Positions 10,551 through 21,197 of a stretch of DNA of 64,000 nucleotides are shown here, piece after piece (the first letter of the stretch is position 1; each line of letters begins with the position of its first letter). The notes beneath the pieces were generated by a model that did not search any database, was not told the origin of the DNA, and worked only from the letters and a program-made list of their open reading frames with translations. The stretch is from Ichthyophis bannanicus (lineage: Eukaryota > Chordata > Amphibia > Gymnophiona > Ichthyophiidae): NCBI GenBank assembly GCA_033557465.1, contig CM066047.1, positions 682,001 to 746,000 on the forward strand, written 5' to 3'. The translations under genes were made by a program, and so were the position numbers.

Positions 10551-10913
10551 CAGTGCTTTCCAAACCTTTATACCATAGGACTCCCTTTTAGCAAGTGAAT
10601 ATCCATGTGACCCCAGATGATGATGAAATCAAAATAGCAGCTCTTCAGACTTCTTCCCCTCGCTCAAAAAGCAGCAGCAGTCAGCACAGGGTCTCTTGTG
10701 TCAGTGTGTAGGGTGTATTTATAGATCCCTTAGTACTCAGCATGGGTTTTCATTCTAATAGGAATCTTACTCAGGTGAGGGCAGTGTTCACTGGCTCACA
10801 GGCCACATGCTGACTGGTGACTGCCACTACTTGGAAAGGCCAGAAAGAAGGGGAAACGGCCATGTTTCTGTGACCATATCCACTCATGATGTGACCCCAT
10901 TTGGGAACCACTG
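10551..10913. mobile_element. hAT-like non-autonomous element (tentative)
   Basis: The left end CAGTGCTTTCCAAACC and the inverted right end CAGTGGTTCCCAAATGG resemble hAT-type terminal repeats. The inner part has phrases such as GTGACCCC typical of abundant vertebrate MITEs. I see no convincing 8-base target duplication. It adjoins the Harbinger relic. Confidence 0.4.
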
Positions 10914-11061
10914 GTCTAGGGTTTGGTTTGGTTTGGGCTGGTCTGCATGTGCTGCTGCTGCTGATAGAGATGTTATGTTCTTGCCTTTCAGATTAAGGAC
11001 CTCAAGAAAAAGGCCTGTGAGCTGAGGAGGGGTTGCGCTCTGTTAGAGAGGACATTGAGTG
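10914..11061. other. short spacer, nothing recognised
   Basis: Between the hAT-like right end and the start of recognisable CR1 sequence. It contains a GT-rich run and no supported feature. Confidence 0.4.
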
Positions 11062-11114
11062 AGAAAGGACTAAAGTTTTGCAGGAAACAAAAAATTCCGT
11101 AGAATTTCTATGGA

Positions 11115-11606
11115 TTGAAATTCCATGTAAAAAAGGGGAAGGCGATGGCAATGGGGGTGTACTATCGACCGCCTGGCCAGAATGAACAAATGGATGATGA
11201 AATGCTCAAAGAAATCAAGGAAGCTAACAAAGGTTACAGCGCGGTAATAATAATGGGTGATTTCAATTACCCCGGTATTGACTGGGTCAGTGTCACGGCA
11301 GGACATGCTAGAGAGATAAAGTTCCTAGATGAAATAAATGACCGCTTCTTGGAGCAGCTGGTTCATGAACCGACCAGAGGGGAAGCCATATTAGACCTAG
11401 TCCTTTGTGGAACACCAGATCTAGTGCAAGAGATAAGGGTGTTGGGTCCACTTGGCAATAGTGATCATAGCATGATCACCTTTGATTTAATTAGTGGAGG
11501 AGGGATAGTAAGGAAATCCACAGTACTACCTTTTAACTTTCGAAAGGGAGACTATGAGAAAATGAGGAAAATAGTTAAGAAAAAACTAAAAGGAGCAGTT
11601 GCATAG
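11115..11606 (+). pseudogene. CR1 apurinic-type endonuclease domain (C-terminal part)
   Basis: The frame carries VYYRPP, then MGDFNYPGIDW near residue 48, an LDLVL phrase near 97 and GNSDHSMI near residue 116. These are the conserved motifs of the APE-type endonuclease that nicks target DNA for CR1. The N-terminal catalytic region is missing because the element is truncated; upstream codons (EFLWIEIPC) continue to about 11075. A TAG ends this frame at 11606, and the RT part resumes just downstream in another frame. Confidence 0.85.
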
Positions 11607-11630
11607 GTTAAAGACTTGCATCAAGCTTGA

Positions 11631-12640
11631 GTGGTGTTGAAAAATACTATCTTGGAAGCCCAGACCAGCTGTATTCCACACTTTAAGAAAAGTGGAAGGA
11701 AGTCCAAAAAACTGCCAGCATGGTTTAAAGGTGAGGTCAGAGAGGCTGTTGCCAAAAAAGCATCTTTCAGGAAATGGAAAAAAGAGCCAAACGACGAAAC
11801 CTGGAAACAGCACAAGCACTGGCAGGTCAAATGCAAGGCATTGATAAAGCAGGCAAAGGGAGAATTTGAGAAGAAGCTTGCTGCGGAAGCAAAAACGCAA
11901 AATAAAGATTTTTTTCAAGTACATTCGTAGCAAAAAAACCTGTGAGAGAGTCTGTTGGTCCATTAGATGATAGAGGAGTTAAAGGGGCACTAAGAGGTGA
12001 CAAGGCAATAGCAGAGAGACTGAATGAATTCTTTGCTTCGATCTTTACTGAGGAAGATGTAGGGATGTTACCCATAACTGAAGTGGTATTTAAAGGTGCG
12101 GAAGAATTGAAGGAAATATCAATACATCGGGAAGATGTATTACAACTATTAGACAAACTGAAGAGTAGCAAATCACCTGGGCCAGATGGTATGCATCCAA
12201 GGGTGTTGAAAGAACTGAAATATGATTTTTCAGACCTGCTATTAGTAATCTGTGAACTATCATTAAAATCATCTCTAATACCTGAAGATTGGAGGATCGC
12301 CAATGTAAAACCAATTTTTAAAAAGGGTTCCAGGGGTGATCCGGGAAACTACAGACCGGTGAGCCTCACATCAGTACCGGGAAAAATGTTAGAAACCATC
12401 ATAAAGAATAAAATTACTTCTCATGTAGATAGTCATGGCCTAATGGGAGACAGCCAACATGGCTTTAGACAAGGAAGATCTTGTCTTACTAATCTGTTAT
12501 GTTTTTTTGAAGGAGTGAATAATCAGGTGGACAAAGGTGAGTCGGTTGATATAGTGTATCTAGACTTTCAGAAAGCCTTTGACAAGGTCCCTCAGAGACT
12601 TTTGGCAAAACTAAAGAGTCATGGGATAGGAGGCAGTGTA
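11631..12640 (+). pseudogene. CR1 reverse transcriptase, first part
   Basis: Two frames (11631-11930, then 11942-12640) are joined by a shift at a T-run near 11910. Recognisable blocks are KSKKLPAWFKGEVREA, SSKSPGPDGMHPRVLKE, EDWRIANVKPIFKKG, the PGNYRPVSLTS box, GFRQGRSCLTNLL and VYLDFQKAFDKVP. These correspond to RT motifs 0 to A of the CR1 clade, including the first catalytic Asp in YLDF. Reading ends at the insertion that follows GIGGSV. Confidence 0.88.
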
Positions 12641-13011
12641 GGAGGAAAGGCGGGATAGAGGTGATATGATTGAGATGTTTAAATACTTCCGTGGCATAAT
12701 TGTTCAGGGAGAGAGCCTCTTTCAATTGAAAGCAAGTTCTGCTACGAGGGGACATGGGATGAGGGTGAAGGGAGATAGATTCAGGAGTGATATGTGGAAA
12801 TATTTCTTTACAGAAAGAGTAGTGGATCCATGGAATAGTCTCCCAGTGGAGGTGGTAGAGATGATGACAGTAACTGAATTCAAAAAAGCATGGGACCAAC
12901 ACAGAGGATCTCTAAAGGTAAAAAGTGGACTGTTGTAGTTGTTGTTATGGAAGGACAGACTAGATAGGCCATGTGGTCTTTTTCTGTCATCATGTTTCTA
13001 TGTTTCTATGT
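12641..13011 (+). mobile_element. second CR1-like LINE tail nested inside CR1
   Basis: The 371-base insert carries a LINE C-terminal phrase (RGDMIEMFKYF, then KYFFTERVVDPWNSLPVEVV). It ends in a different 8-base repeat (TTTCTATG repeated). It interrupts the CR1 frame between GGSV and the WIRNWLK block, which is continuous in the copy at 46500. The same family recurs at 37440-37765. Confidence 0.85.
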
Positions 13012-14003
13012 TACTGTGGATCAGGAACTGGTTAAAAGATAGAAAGCAGAGGGTTGGGCTAAATGGCCAATTTTCCCAATGGAGAAAGGTGAATAGTGGT
13101 GTACCCCAGGGATCTGTGTTGGGTCCGCTGCTTTTTGACATATTCATAAATGACCTGGAAAGTGGAATAACGAGTGAGGTTATCAAATTTACAGATGACA
13201 CAGAACTATTTAAAGTTGTTAAAACCCAAGAGGATTGTGGAAAATTGCGAGAGGATCTTGATAAATTGGAAGACTGGGCATCAAAATGGCAGATGAAATT
13301 TAATGTGGACAAGTGCAAGGTTATGCACCTAGGGAAGAACAACCCAAACTATGGTTACACAATGCAAGGTTCCACATTAGGAACCACCACCCAGGAAAAA
13401 GATTTAGGCGTCATTGTGGATACCATGTTAAAACCCTCGGCCCAGTGTGCAGCGGCGGCCAAGAGAGCAAATAGAATGCTAGGTATGATAAGGAAAGGAA
13501 TGGAAAATAAAACAAAAGATATTATAATGCCTCTATATCGTTCCATGGTGAGACCGCACCTTGAATATTGTGTGCAATTCTGGTCGCCGTATCTTAAAAA
13601 GGATATAGCGATTTTAGAAAAGGTACAGAGAAGAGCCACCAAAATGGTAAAGGAAATGGAAGGATACTCCTATGAAGAAAGGCTAAAAAGGTTAGGGCTC
13701 TTTAACCTGGAAAAGAGACGGCTGAGGGGAGATATGATAGAAGTCTATAAATTAATGAACGGAGTGGAACGGGTAAACGTAGATCGATTGTTTACGTTAT
13801 CAGAATATAGAAAGACTAGGGGACATGCAATGAAGCTACAGGGTAAACTATTTAAGACTAATAAAAGAAAATATTTTTTCACTCAACGTGTAATCAAACT
13901 CTGGAATTTGTTACCGGAGGATGTAGTAAAGGCTGTTAGTGTAGCTGGGTTTAAAAAAGGTTTGGACAAGTTCCTGGAGGAAAGGTCCATAAACCATTTT
14001 TAA
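13012..14003 (+). pseudogene. CR1 reverse transcriptase, C-terminal part
   Basis: Open frame of about 330 codons. The blocks are [27 protein letters not shown] (RT motif B), then motif C at 13188-13199 reading FTDD where the sister copy at 46685 reads FADD. Next come the [28 protein letters not shown] and [16 protein letters not shown] phrases and a TAA at 14001-14003. The two motif C aspartates are kept. The frame is separated from its N-terminal half by the nested tail, so no complete protein can be made. Confidence 0.88.
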
Positions 14004-14429
14004 AGAAGGGACCCAGGATATCAGTGCTTGAACCAATACAAGCATTGTGGAACCTGTGTCCCTTGGGGAAACTGCTAGGTACATATGACCTAGATTGGCC
14101 ACTGTTGGAAACAGAATACTGGGCTTGATGGACCTTGGTCTGACCCAGTATGGCATATCTTATGTTCTTATGGGACTACCTGCATTCGCTAGGGTCAATG
14201 GTGGCAATGTTGGATCTTGTTCCTTGGGCCAGAGCTCACATTTGCCCTCTTCAGGGGGCGGTGTTGTCTTGTTGGTCCCCTTAGAAGAATTTGTGCTGGA
14301 CATTGAGGGCCTGATATTTAGTTGGAGGGGCAATGTGCCAATGATCATGGCTAGCCGAATAAGTTCCCGAAACCTCACTACCTGTTCCAAATCAAAACCT
14401 CAGACCCCCATCTTTAGAACTCAAAACAT

Positions 14430-14611
14430 TTGAGAATCTATTGTAAATAGTTGTGAATATCTGTTATTTATTTTAACCCCAGTTATCCATGTTTTCATAC
14501 CCTGTTACCTGTAAACTTGACATATGTTTTATGCTTAAGTACAAAGTTGTTAAAATGTAAACCGCGCTGATGATAAAAGTGCGGTATATAAAAGCTGTTA
14601 AATAAATGAGG
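14430..14611 (+). mobile_element. SINE/LINE-type 3' tail
   Basis: It contains GTAAACCGCGCTGATGATAAAAG, then GCGGTATATAAAAGC and an AAATAAATGA end. This nearly matches the tail at 57600-57680. Only the 3' portion is present. Confidence 0.6.
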
Positions 14612-14660
14612 ACTAAATTCCTGCTGTTCCCGGAGATCACCTGTTACAGGTGAGTAACTA
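14612..14660 (+). repeat. solo DIRS right terminus (D/E subfamily)
   Basis: About 49 bases match the extreme right end of copies D and E (GACTAAATTC...GAGATCACCTGTTACAGGTGAGTAACTA). No body of that subfamily is attached. Confidence 0.7.
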
Positions 14661-14689
14661 CCCTATATCGCCGCTACCCGGTTACCGGG

Positions 14690-14853
14690 GCTCTCTGCTA
14701 CGCCCCCAACATGTTGCATTGCTAACCGGATAGCATCGGGGCGTGTAGAGAACATAGGAATATTCAACAGCACTAACCACATAGGTGCTGTTGAATATTC
14801 CCATCAAAGGCATTTACATGGTTTACAGGGCTGTAAACCGTGTAAATGCCTTT
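14690..14853. repeat. cluster of three stem-loops
   Basis: The first stem pairs TCTCTGCTACGCCCC (near 14692-14706) with GGGGCGTGTAGAGA (near 14739-14752). The second has perfect 17-base arms at 14757-14773 and 14785-14801. The third has 22-base arms with one mismatch at 14806-14827 and 14832-14853 and a 4-base loop. No family was recognised. Confidence 0.7.
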
Positions 14854-14861
14854 CAAATATC

Positions 14862-15136
14862 GGGCCCTGAGTCTTCAGTGGTATCTAGACTCAGCCATTT
14901 GGTTGACAGGGATGTCCCTAGAACCTCAGGATTAGGTGGTGGTCACCACGGATGCCAGCCTGTACAGTTGGGGAGTGCACTGCCAGTCTCAGGTGAGGCA
15001 GGGACTGTGGTCTCGGGAGGAGCAGAGCTGGTCCATAAATTACTTGGCAATGGGAGCAGTGTATTTTGCTTTTCAGGATAGAAAGAGAAAGACTGAGCAA
15101 GGCCACCCTATTGTCCAAGGGAGGGAATGCTTTTAA
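14862..15136 (+). pseudogene. DIRS G RNase H fragment
   Basis: The frame near 14936-15080 reads TTDASLYSWGVHC, then LWSREEQSWSINYLAMGAVYFAF. This aligns with the RNase H domain of copies A and B (first catalytic Asp in TDAS; Glu replaced by Ala-Met in the helix). It lies between the hairpin cluster and an L2 fragment and has no start or stop of its own. Confidence 0.7.
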
Positions 15137-15571
15137 AAGCAGGGGTGTTTTTTAAGGGAAGCCTTCAATTTTGAGATAAGCAGATTCCAGTTGACATTCA
15201 AGAGGGAGATAGTTCCACAGTGAGGGTGCAAGAAAATAAAGCTGATTTGTCGCATGGGTTCTTGTCTTGCTTGTATAACAGAAGGAAGGTGAAGACTATT
15301 AGCGTGGAAAGACCAAAGAACTCTGAGGGATATGCAAGAGGATGAGGGAAGAGGGAGAGGCTGAGAGATCTGTGTGCATGGCTTTGTGAGTGAGAATCAG
15401 AATCTTGTATTGACTCCTATAGGAGACAGGAACCAGTGGTGTCTGATCAGAAGAGGGGGTAATATGGTCAAACCTGGAAACAGAAGTAAGGATACGGATC
15501 GTGGTTTGAAGGTAGATGGGCTGTGGTGCCTTCCAGTGATGGACAATTTGCTTTCTCAAGGGCCCATTCAC
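15137..15571 (-). mobile_element. L2-clade LINE 3' fragment, minus strand
   Basis: On the minus strand the frame at 15299-15571 has FDHITPSSDQTPLVPVSYR, then QYKILILTHKAMH. This is the L2 phrase FDHI..LL..LHWLPV..R..YKI...THKA. The rest to 15137 resembles the L2-type 3' untranslated region also seen at 55650-55800. It interrupts DIRS G. Confidence 0.8.
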
Positions 15572-16480
15572 ATGCTAGATGTGAGTTGATATTCTTCTAT
15601 GGCCTGGCTCTTGAGAGTTCTAGGCTGAGGAAGCTACTCCACTCGGGTCACCTCTAGCTTGCTGCAGGCTTGGACACAGTTGACGTCTTCGGAATATGTT
15701 TGGATATGGAGAGTGTTTGAAAGTTGGAGTGATGAGTGAGGTCTTTGTTCCTGGATATCTTGGTCTTGCTGCAGATGGGCTTAGATAAGGGTCTTGTCTT
15801 AAATTCTTACAGGTTCAGATAGTGGCTCTAGCCTGTTTTCTGGGGTCAGATTCAGGGAGTTTCTCTCTGGCTTCATATCCGGATGTGGTCTGGTTTTTTT
15901 TTTTTTTTTTGAGGGGTGTGAAGCATGTGCGGCCGCCAGCGAGGCAGCACCTCCTGACGTAGGATTTGAACCTGTTTTTGTTGGCCCTGCTGGGGACTCC
16001 ATTCAAACCTCTGAAAAGTGCTTCCTTGAAAGAACCTTGAAGGTGGATTGTTTTTGTAGTCATTTGCTCAGCATGTGGGATTTCCGAGCCGCAGGTGCTG
16101 TCATGTAGGGAGCTCCTTTCTGCAGATTTTTAAAGAGAAGGTAGTCCTACCAGTTCCCTCCTTTCTCCCTAAGATGGCGTCGGCATTTCACATTCTTCAA
16201 GTGGTCACGCTGCCAATGTTTGCAGATTCAGAAGAAGATTCTGAGTTCTATCAGCTTCAGCTGCTGAATATTCGGCAGGTCCTTTGGCAGTATTTAAGGC
16301 GGACCCGAGACTTTAGGAAGTCGGATCACCTCTTTGTTCTTTTTGGGGGACCCTGCAAAGGTGAGGTGGCTTCTAAGGCATCAGTTACATGCTGGCTGAA
16401 GGGAGGCTATTGCTTCTGCCTATTAAGCGTTTCTAGGCTAAAGGATTGCGGGCAGAGTTTGGGCTGGTGCTTCCCATAGA
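15572..16480 (+). pseudogene. DIRS G methyltransferase end and tyrosine recombinase relic
   Basis: Fragments in changing frames. QGPIHMLDVS matches the last residues of the methyltransferase frame. VWIWRVFESW and the following 100 bases match the recombinase N-terminus. The frame at 16075-16479 has LPKMASAFHILQVVTLPMF, RDFRKSDHLFVLFGG and KGEVASKASV. Box I survives only in part (FRAAGAVM for ISELQAL, shifted), and box II (HxxR) is unreadable. A T-run lies at 15895-15910. It cannot be functional. Confidence 0.75.
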
Positions 16481-16639
16481 CATTTGTAAGGCAGCGATGT
16501 GGTGGTTGCTTCATTCCTTTCTATACCATTACCACCTGGATGTTCAGGTGCAGGAGGATGTGCGGTTCAGTGCGTGAGTGTTGCAGGCCCGGTTTGCGTG
16601 TCTCTCTTGTGTTTAAGTACTGCTCTGATACACACTACG

Positions 16640-16745
16640 CTTCTGAACTGGACTGGAGGAACGATGTGGAAGGTGAAATTAGACCTTACCTGCTTTCTTT
16701 CCTTGAGTCCCTTCCAGTCCAGTTCAGTACAGCCCGATCAGTTCT
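16640..16745 (+). repeat. DIRS G internal complementary region
   Basis: The two halves ACTGGACTGGAGGAACG and TGAGTCCCTTCCAGTCCAGT are partly inverted copies of each other. The matching right end seems to be the stretch at 17815-17862. Confidence 0.6.
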
Positions 16746-17149
16746 TGGTGAGACCGGATGTGTAAGAATTTGATTAGCATGTTGCTCTGGTCTGGTGCTA
16801 CTGTCATTGGTGTTTCCTGGTGGGATCCATTTCTTTTCAGATTGAGGGGGAGAACTCTGTTCATGGTCCTGGATGGAGCAGTATCTCTCCATTCTAGATA
16901 TTTCTTCTGGTACATAGTGTCAGCATACATCAGCATGACATTATGCCTGGCATAGGTGTCATGGCTTTTCCCAGACCTTGGATTGCAAGCAGCTTTGTTA
17001 CTCTGGTGATGTCAGTCTCCAAACTTAATGAGCGTAGTTCACAGGATGAGATTAGCTCTGACCCCCTGGTGATGTCTGTCTCCAGACTTAATGAAACAGC
17101 CCCTCCTTGCTAATCAAGTGATAGCAGACCTCAAACAAACCAAATTATG

Positions 17150-17500
17150 ATAGAGGGAGGTGCTGAAGAATTTCACTATAAATACAGAGAAACACAAAAT
17201 ATCTCTTCCTATTCATCAGATACTTCTTGCTATGAGGCTCTGACACACACTACTCCTTACACCCCCCCCCCTTCTCTCTCCTCTCTTCCTATTCATCTGA
17301 CACCCCGCCCTTCTCTCTCCTTATTCATCGGACATGAGGGACATGAGGCTCTGACACCTACTTCTCTCTCTCTCCTCCCCCTGGTTCTCTTTTTCTCTCT
17401 ATATTCTTCTTACTATGAGACTCTGACACACACTCCCCCCCCCCTCCTCTCTCACACAAACACACATGCACACACACACAGACGCAGCTCTGTAACCTTA
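17150..17500. repeat. low-complexity CT/CA-rich repeats
   Basis: Repeated TCTCTCTC, C-runs and (CA)n, including at least three approximate copies of a unit containing TATGAGGCTCTGACAC. Confidence 0.7.
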
Positions 17501-17814
17501 TAACTCTGTTCTGTACCTATGTAATAAGCCTATTTCTATATAAAACTATTTTTCCAAGCCACACCAGTTTTGGTTGTCTTATTTGTGCTACTTACCATAC
17601 TGTCTCTGTGAAATGAACCCAGGACCAAACGGAGAGTAGAAACTAGAAGATTACACATAGTTGTTTGTTTGGTTCACAATTAAGCTAAGATTGTAGTGAA
17701 GTCTGATACGTTGTTCAAAATACTGGCTTAAGCAGGTCTGTATAGATCCCTTATAGGGTGACGACATCAAAGTCAGTGGTTCTCGATTTCCATTCCCTGG
17801 TGACAGGCATAACC

Positions 17815-17862
17815 CACCCAACTGGACTGGAGGAACTCAAGGAAAGAAAATTACCATCTAAT
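17815..17862 (+). repeat. DIRS right-terminus fragment
   Basis: ACTGGACTGGAGGAACTC, then AAGGAAAGAAAATTACC, is the inverse of the G-type ICR. It is probably the displaced right end of copy G. Just downstream is a T-run/G-run at 17936-17965. Confidence 0.5.
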
Positions 17863-18423
17863 TTTTTAAAGCTTTCTTCCATAGAAAATGAGGAAACATC
17901 TTTAGTAAATTGGGCCCTAAAATCTAGAGAGACCTTTTTTTTTTGGGGGGGGGGGGGGTGGGGGGAAGGAAAGAAGTAAATATTTAGGCTGGTTTTTAGA
18001 TTCCAAGAAAATATATCAAGGCCTGTTTTAAGGCAGAAGCTCATCCTCTGTATATATGAGATTGAAGCCTGTATTACTACTGTACCTGAATATAACTTGC
18101 CTTGATCATCTTCTCCTGGAAAGGTGTGAGCTAAATACTACTACTGCTACTACTACTAATAATAATCATTTACAGTATATAGCATTACAAGGCATATGCA
18201 GAGCTATACACATACATATGAGAGCTAACACAAGCCCTTGCAGAATTTCTTAGAATCTACTGTAGGAGCCAGCTTAAAAATTTAGGAGCTGGCTGTCAAG
18301 ACTACTGTCGCAGTGCACACCCTCCCACTCTCCTAGAGGCATATTGTAGTTTCAAGGGCCTGATTCTGTTTTCCCATTTTCTTTTGGAGAAGAGAGCTGC
18401 TTAAATCAGGTCCTTAACATGCC
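17863..18423. other. no gene recognised
   Basis: Contains a TAC-type trinucleotide repeat at 18125-18160 and L2-like tail words near 18175-18210 (CATTACAAGGCATATGCAG). No supported frame. Confidence 0.4.
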
Positions 18424-18556
18424 ATTCCTTATCGTTCCTTGAGTGCAGTCCTCTACCTCTGGGTTGTCAATCTCCTCCTGCAGCTTGGAGACTGGTATGT
18501 CAGAATGATGACATCACTGGATATAGCCTGCTGCACTCCGCCTTCCATCCCAGTGT
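18424..18556 (+). repeat. DIRS B left inverted terminal repeat
   Basis: ATTCCTTATCGTTCCTTGAG at the edge. The following 110 bases are the inverse of 24490-24600, including the shared stretch around ATGTCAGAATGATGACATCA. Confidence 0.88.
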
Positions 18557-19577
18557 TACCAGTCTCCATGCAGCAGGAGGATTTGACGAGCATTGTAGGG
18601 GGCTCTCTGGAGGAATGAATAAGGAGCCTTTGGTGTAGTGGTAGCTAACTTGCAAAAAAAAAAAATAAATAAATAAAAACTTTTTGGGCTGTTGTTTGGT
18701 GGTACCGCTTTAAAAGGACCACAGAGCTGTATAGCTGGCAGGCAGAGCGGTTTACCTAAGTGCTCCAGGCTCTCTTGCTCCCTGCCTAGCCCTGCGGGGT
18801 GTTCTTCGGGGGTTCTGGCTCAGGGCTTTCGAGCTTTCCCCCCTGCTGTGCCCAGAGGTCTCTCCCCCAGGACCTACGGGGGAGAGCCCTCCTTTCTGCC
18901 CGCGGCATAATTCCAACAGCCAGCCTGCCTTTGCTGCGGCTTGTCTATCTGCACGGCTTCTCAGAGGGGCCGTTTAAGCCGGCCCTGGGAGCATTCCTTG
19001 GCTCCGTTTTGACAGAGCAGCTTCAGGCCGAGCCGGTGAGTCTTCTTTCAACGTCGGTCAGGTTTTTATGACGGTAAAGCCTGCTCTTTCGTGCGGGGAC
19101 TCTCGCGGTCCTTTTGGCGCCCTTTTTTATCCCACGGAGATTTTGCGGCGGCCATTTTCAGCGCCGTGGAGAGGCCGTGTGCTAGCGGGGACGCCTGTCT
19201 TTTCAGTGCAGGCCGCCACGGTGGCCCGATTTCTTTAGTTTTCTTTAGTTTTCTTTAGTTTTCGTTGCTTTCTTTTGTTTTCTTTTGATTAGTTTTTATT
19301 TTGTTCCGTTTTAATTGGTTCTTTGTTTTGGTGGTTTGGGGCTTCCCTTGCTCGTTGGTTATTCCCTCTTTCAGCCATCCTACCAGGGAGGGGGGTGGTC
19401 TGAAGGGGATCTCTTTTGCTGGAGTGGCAGTGTGTTAAACGCAGAGAAAAAAAAAAAAAAAAAAAAGTACAACAGCCTCTGTCCCTAATCTAATCTAGTG
19501 TGCTGACAGCTCTGCCTGCGACTGAATTAGGTGGGGGTGCTTACGGTGCATTTCTGGGGCTCTGGCTAGCGGGCTTT
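18557..19577 (+). other. DIRS B 5' untranslated region
   Basis: About 1 kb between left repeat and gag. It holds A-rich runs (18655-18680 and 19446-19466) and at least three tandem copies of TTTTCTTTAG near 19232-19262. No supported coding frame. It probably includes the promoter, but no specific element could be assigned. Confidence 0.6.
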
Positions 19578-20971
19578 ATGGCTGCCAGACCTCAGTGTAT
19601 TGTGTGTGGCACCAGGAGAGGCACAGTAGCTGATACTGGGGTTTGCCGGAGCTGTGCAACCCTCTCATCAGCGGTGGAGCAGCCAATGGAATTGCAGGAG
19701 TCCACGGAGGCGCAGGGAGCGTCCGCAGCGGGGCGGGCTGCGGCCCTTGGCGCAAGGACTGGTGTTGGAAGAGCTCGCGGGGCCTTCCGGGGTCTCTCTG
19801 CCGGCTCCGGCGCCGGGTCTCGGTGAGTTTAGTCCTGAGTTTGTGCTGTTGATGCATAAGGCTTTCTGCCTGAGGCATCAAGGCGTGGCAGCGGGTCCCG
19901 GTTCCCCCGATTCCGCAGCAGGAAGCGGTTGAGGAGTCGGCTGAGGGGCCGTCTGCGCCTAAGCGTGCACGAACCAGCGACCTTGCGCTGACGGAGGGCG
20001 ATTGGCCTGAGGTCTCAGCTCCGGAATGGGACCAGGAGGACTGTGCCCAAGATCTGGAGGACGGGGAGATCCCTGCACCCGAGGATCAATCTAAGATAGT
20101 TCGGGTCTTCCGCAGGGAGGAGTTGGCGGCCTTGATCTCGGAGACCTTGCAGATGTTGAACCTGGCTACGCCGGTAGCGGTCGAGGACGAGGTGGAGGAT
20201 CCCGTTATCCGAGCAGTGCGACAGACGCACATGGTGTTTCCAGTGCACAAGGTAGTGGACAAGATGATTCAAGATGAGTGGGATAAGCCGGAAGCTGGTT
20301 TGAGGGGCTTATGAACGTTGAATAGATTGTATCATTTAGCCGATAAAGATAAGGAAAGATTCCGGGCTCCGCGGGTTGACGCGGTGGTTTCCGCGGTTAC
20401 GAAAAAGACCACCATTCCGGTGGAAGGCAATGTGGCCTTGAAGGATACCCAGGACCGTAAAGTGGATGGTCTGCTCAAGCAGGTGTTTGAAGCGGATTCT
20501 ATGTCCCTACAAGCGTCCATCTGTGGGGCGTGGGTGGCCAGAGAGTCCCTGAGGTGGACACAGCGCCTGCGTCAGTCCCCACATTTGGATCTCGACGAAC
20601 TAAAGGAGCTGGATCGCCTGGAGTCCGGGGCGGCCTACTTGGCGGATGTGCATTACGATTTGATCCGGGCTCTGGCTAATAGCACGGCGTCTGTGGTGGC
20701 CGCCAGGCGTTCCTTATGGTTGCGCAATTGGGCGGCGGATGGTCCTTCGAAGTCCCGTCTTAGCAAGCTTCCCTTTAAGGGGGGTTTGCTGTTTGGAGAG
20801 GATTTGGAGAAGTTGGTGAAGGACCTCAGGGAGTCCAAGGCGGGTCGACTTCCGGAGGATAAGCCAAAGTCGGGCGGGTCAAGCCAGGGCATTCGGGATC
20901 CGTTTCGAGATTTCCGGAGATTTCGTTCCCCGCGGTATGGTGGTTTCCAGAGGGGCCAGTACCTGTCTTGA
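19578..20971 (+). pseudogene. DIRS B gag-like protein
   Basis: The start is placed at ATG 19578 because the next residues form a Cys cluster (CIVCGTRRG, then GVCRSC), matching the position of the zinc-binding cluster in copies C, D and E. Reading moves between frames to about 19928. It then stays in one frame to the TGA at 20971, with one stop at 20312-20314. Features are an NLS-like PKRAR near 19960, an acidic stretch (EDGEIPAPED), a helical core (VFPVHKVVDKMIQDEW; ADSMSLQASICGAWVAR) and a basic Pro/Arg/Gly tail (FRRFRSPRYGGFQRG). The family role is assumed to be RNA/cDNA packaging. Confidence 0.8.
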
Positions 20972-21039
20972 GCCCAGGGGTTTCGCAGGTTTCGTGGAGC
21001 GAATAGAGGTTTCGCCTCAACTCCGAATACCGCTTCACG

Positions 21040-21190
21040 TAAGTCACAATGATTTTATTTATTTATTTATTTATTTAACATCTTTTATATACCGCGCTAT
21101 TTGTTTTCAGTGCGGTTTACAAATAACAAAGGCTGCACATTCAGAGGACACTGGTGTGCTTACTTTATAACAGGAAACTTAAACTTGGAA
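21040..21190 (-). mobile_element. SINE/LINE-type tail inserted in DIRS B
   Basis: (TTTA)n followed by TATATACCGCGC and CAGTGCGGTTTACAAATAAC. This is the tail type seen at 8121 and 14430, in minus orientation. It separates gag from the RT frame in DIRS B. Confidence 0.65.
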
Positions 21191-21197
21191 CAACAGG

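Larger units (their letters stand above)
11062..14168 (+). mobile_element. CR1 LINE, 5'-truncated, with nested LINE tail
   Basis: It runs from the middle of the endonuclease domain to the 3' terminal 8-base repeat (TCTTATGTTCTTATG). The protein blocks are endonuclease (11115-11606), linker and RT palm (11631-12640) and RT C-terminus (13012-14003). They are separated by a frameshift near 11915 and a 371-base insertion at 12641-13011. The 5' truncation is typical of target-primed reverse transcription. It lies against DIRS G at its 3' side. Confidence 0.92.
14169..17110 (+). mobile_element. DIRS copy G, decayed and interrupted
   Basis: Scattered DIRS blocks occur in the right order. RT thumb is at 14185-14290 (VPWARAH equivalent). 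RNase H is at 14862-15090 (TTDASLYSWGVHC, SWSINYLAMGAV). The methyltransferase/recombinase join is near 15560-15730 (QGPIHM, VWIWRVFESW). The recombinase is at 15780-16480, the ICR at 16640-16745, and part of the right repeat extends to 17110. It is interrupted by SINE tail, a solo DIRS terminus, hairpin DNA and an L2 fragment. Terminal sequence places it near subfamily A/B. Confidence 0.75.

Noticed and set aside
17150..17500. CRISPR-like array
   Set aside because: The repeats are simple CT/CA tracts with irregular spacing and no conserved repeat-spacer structure.
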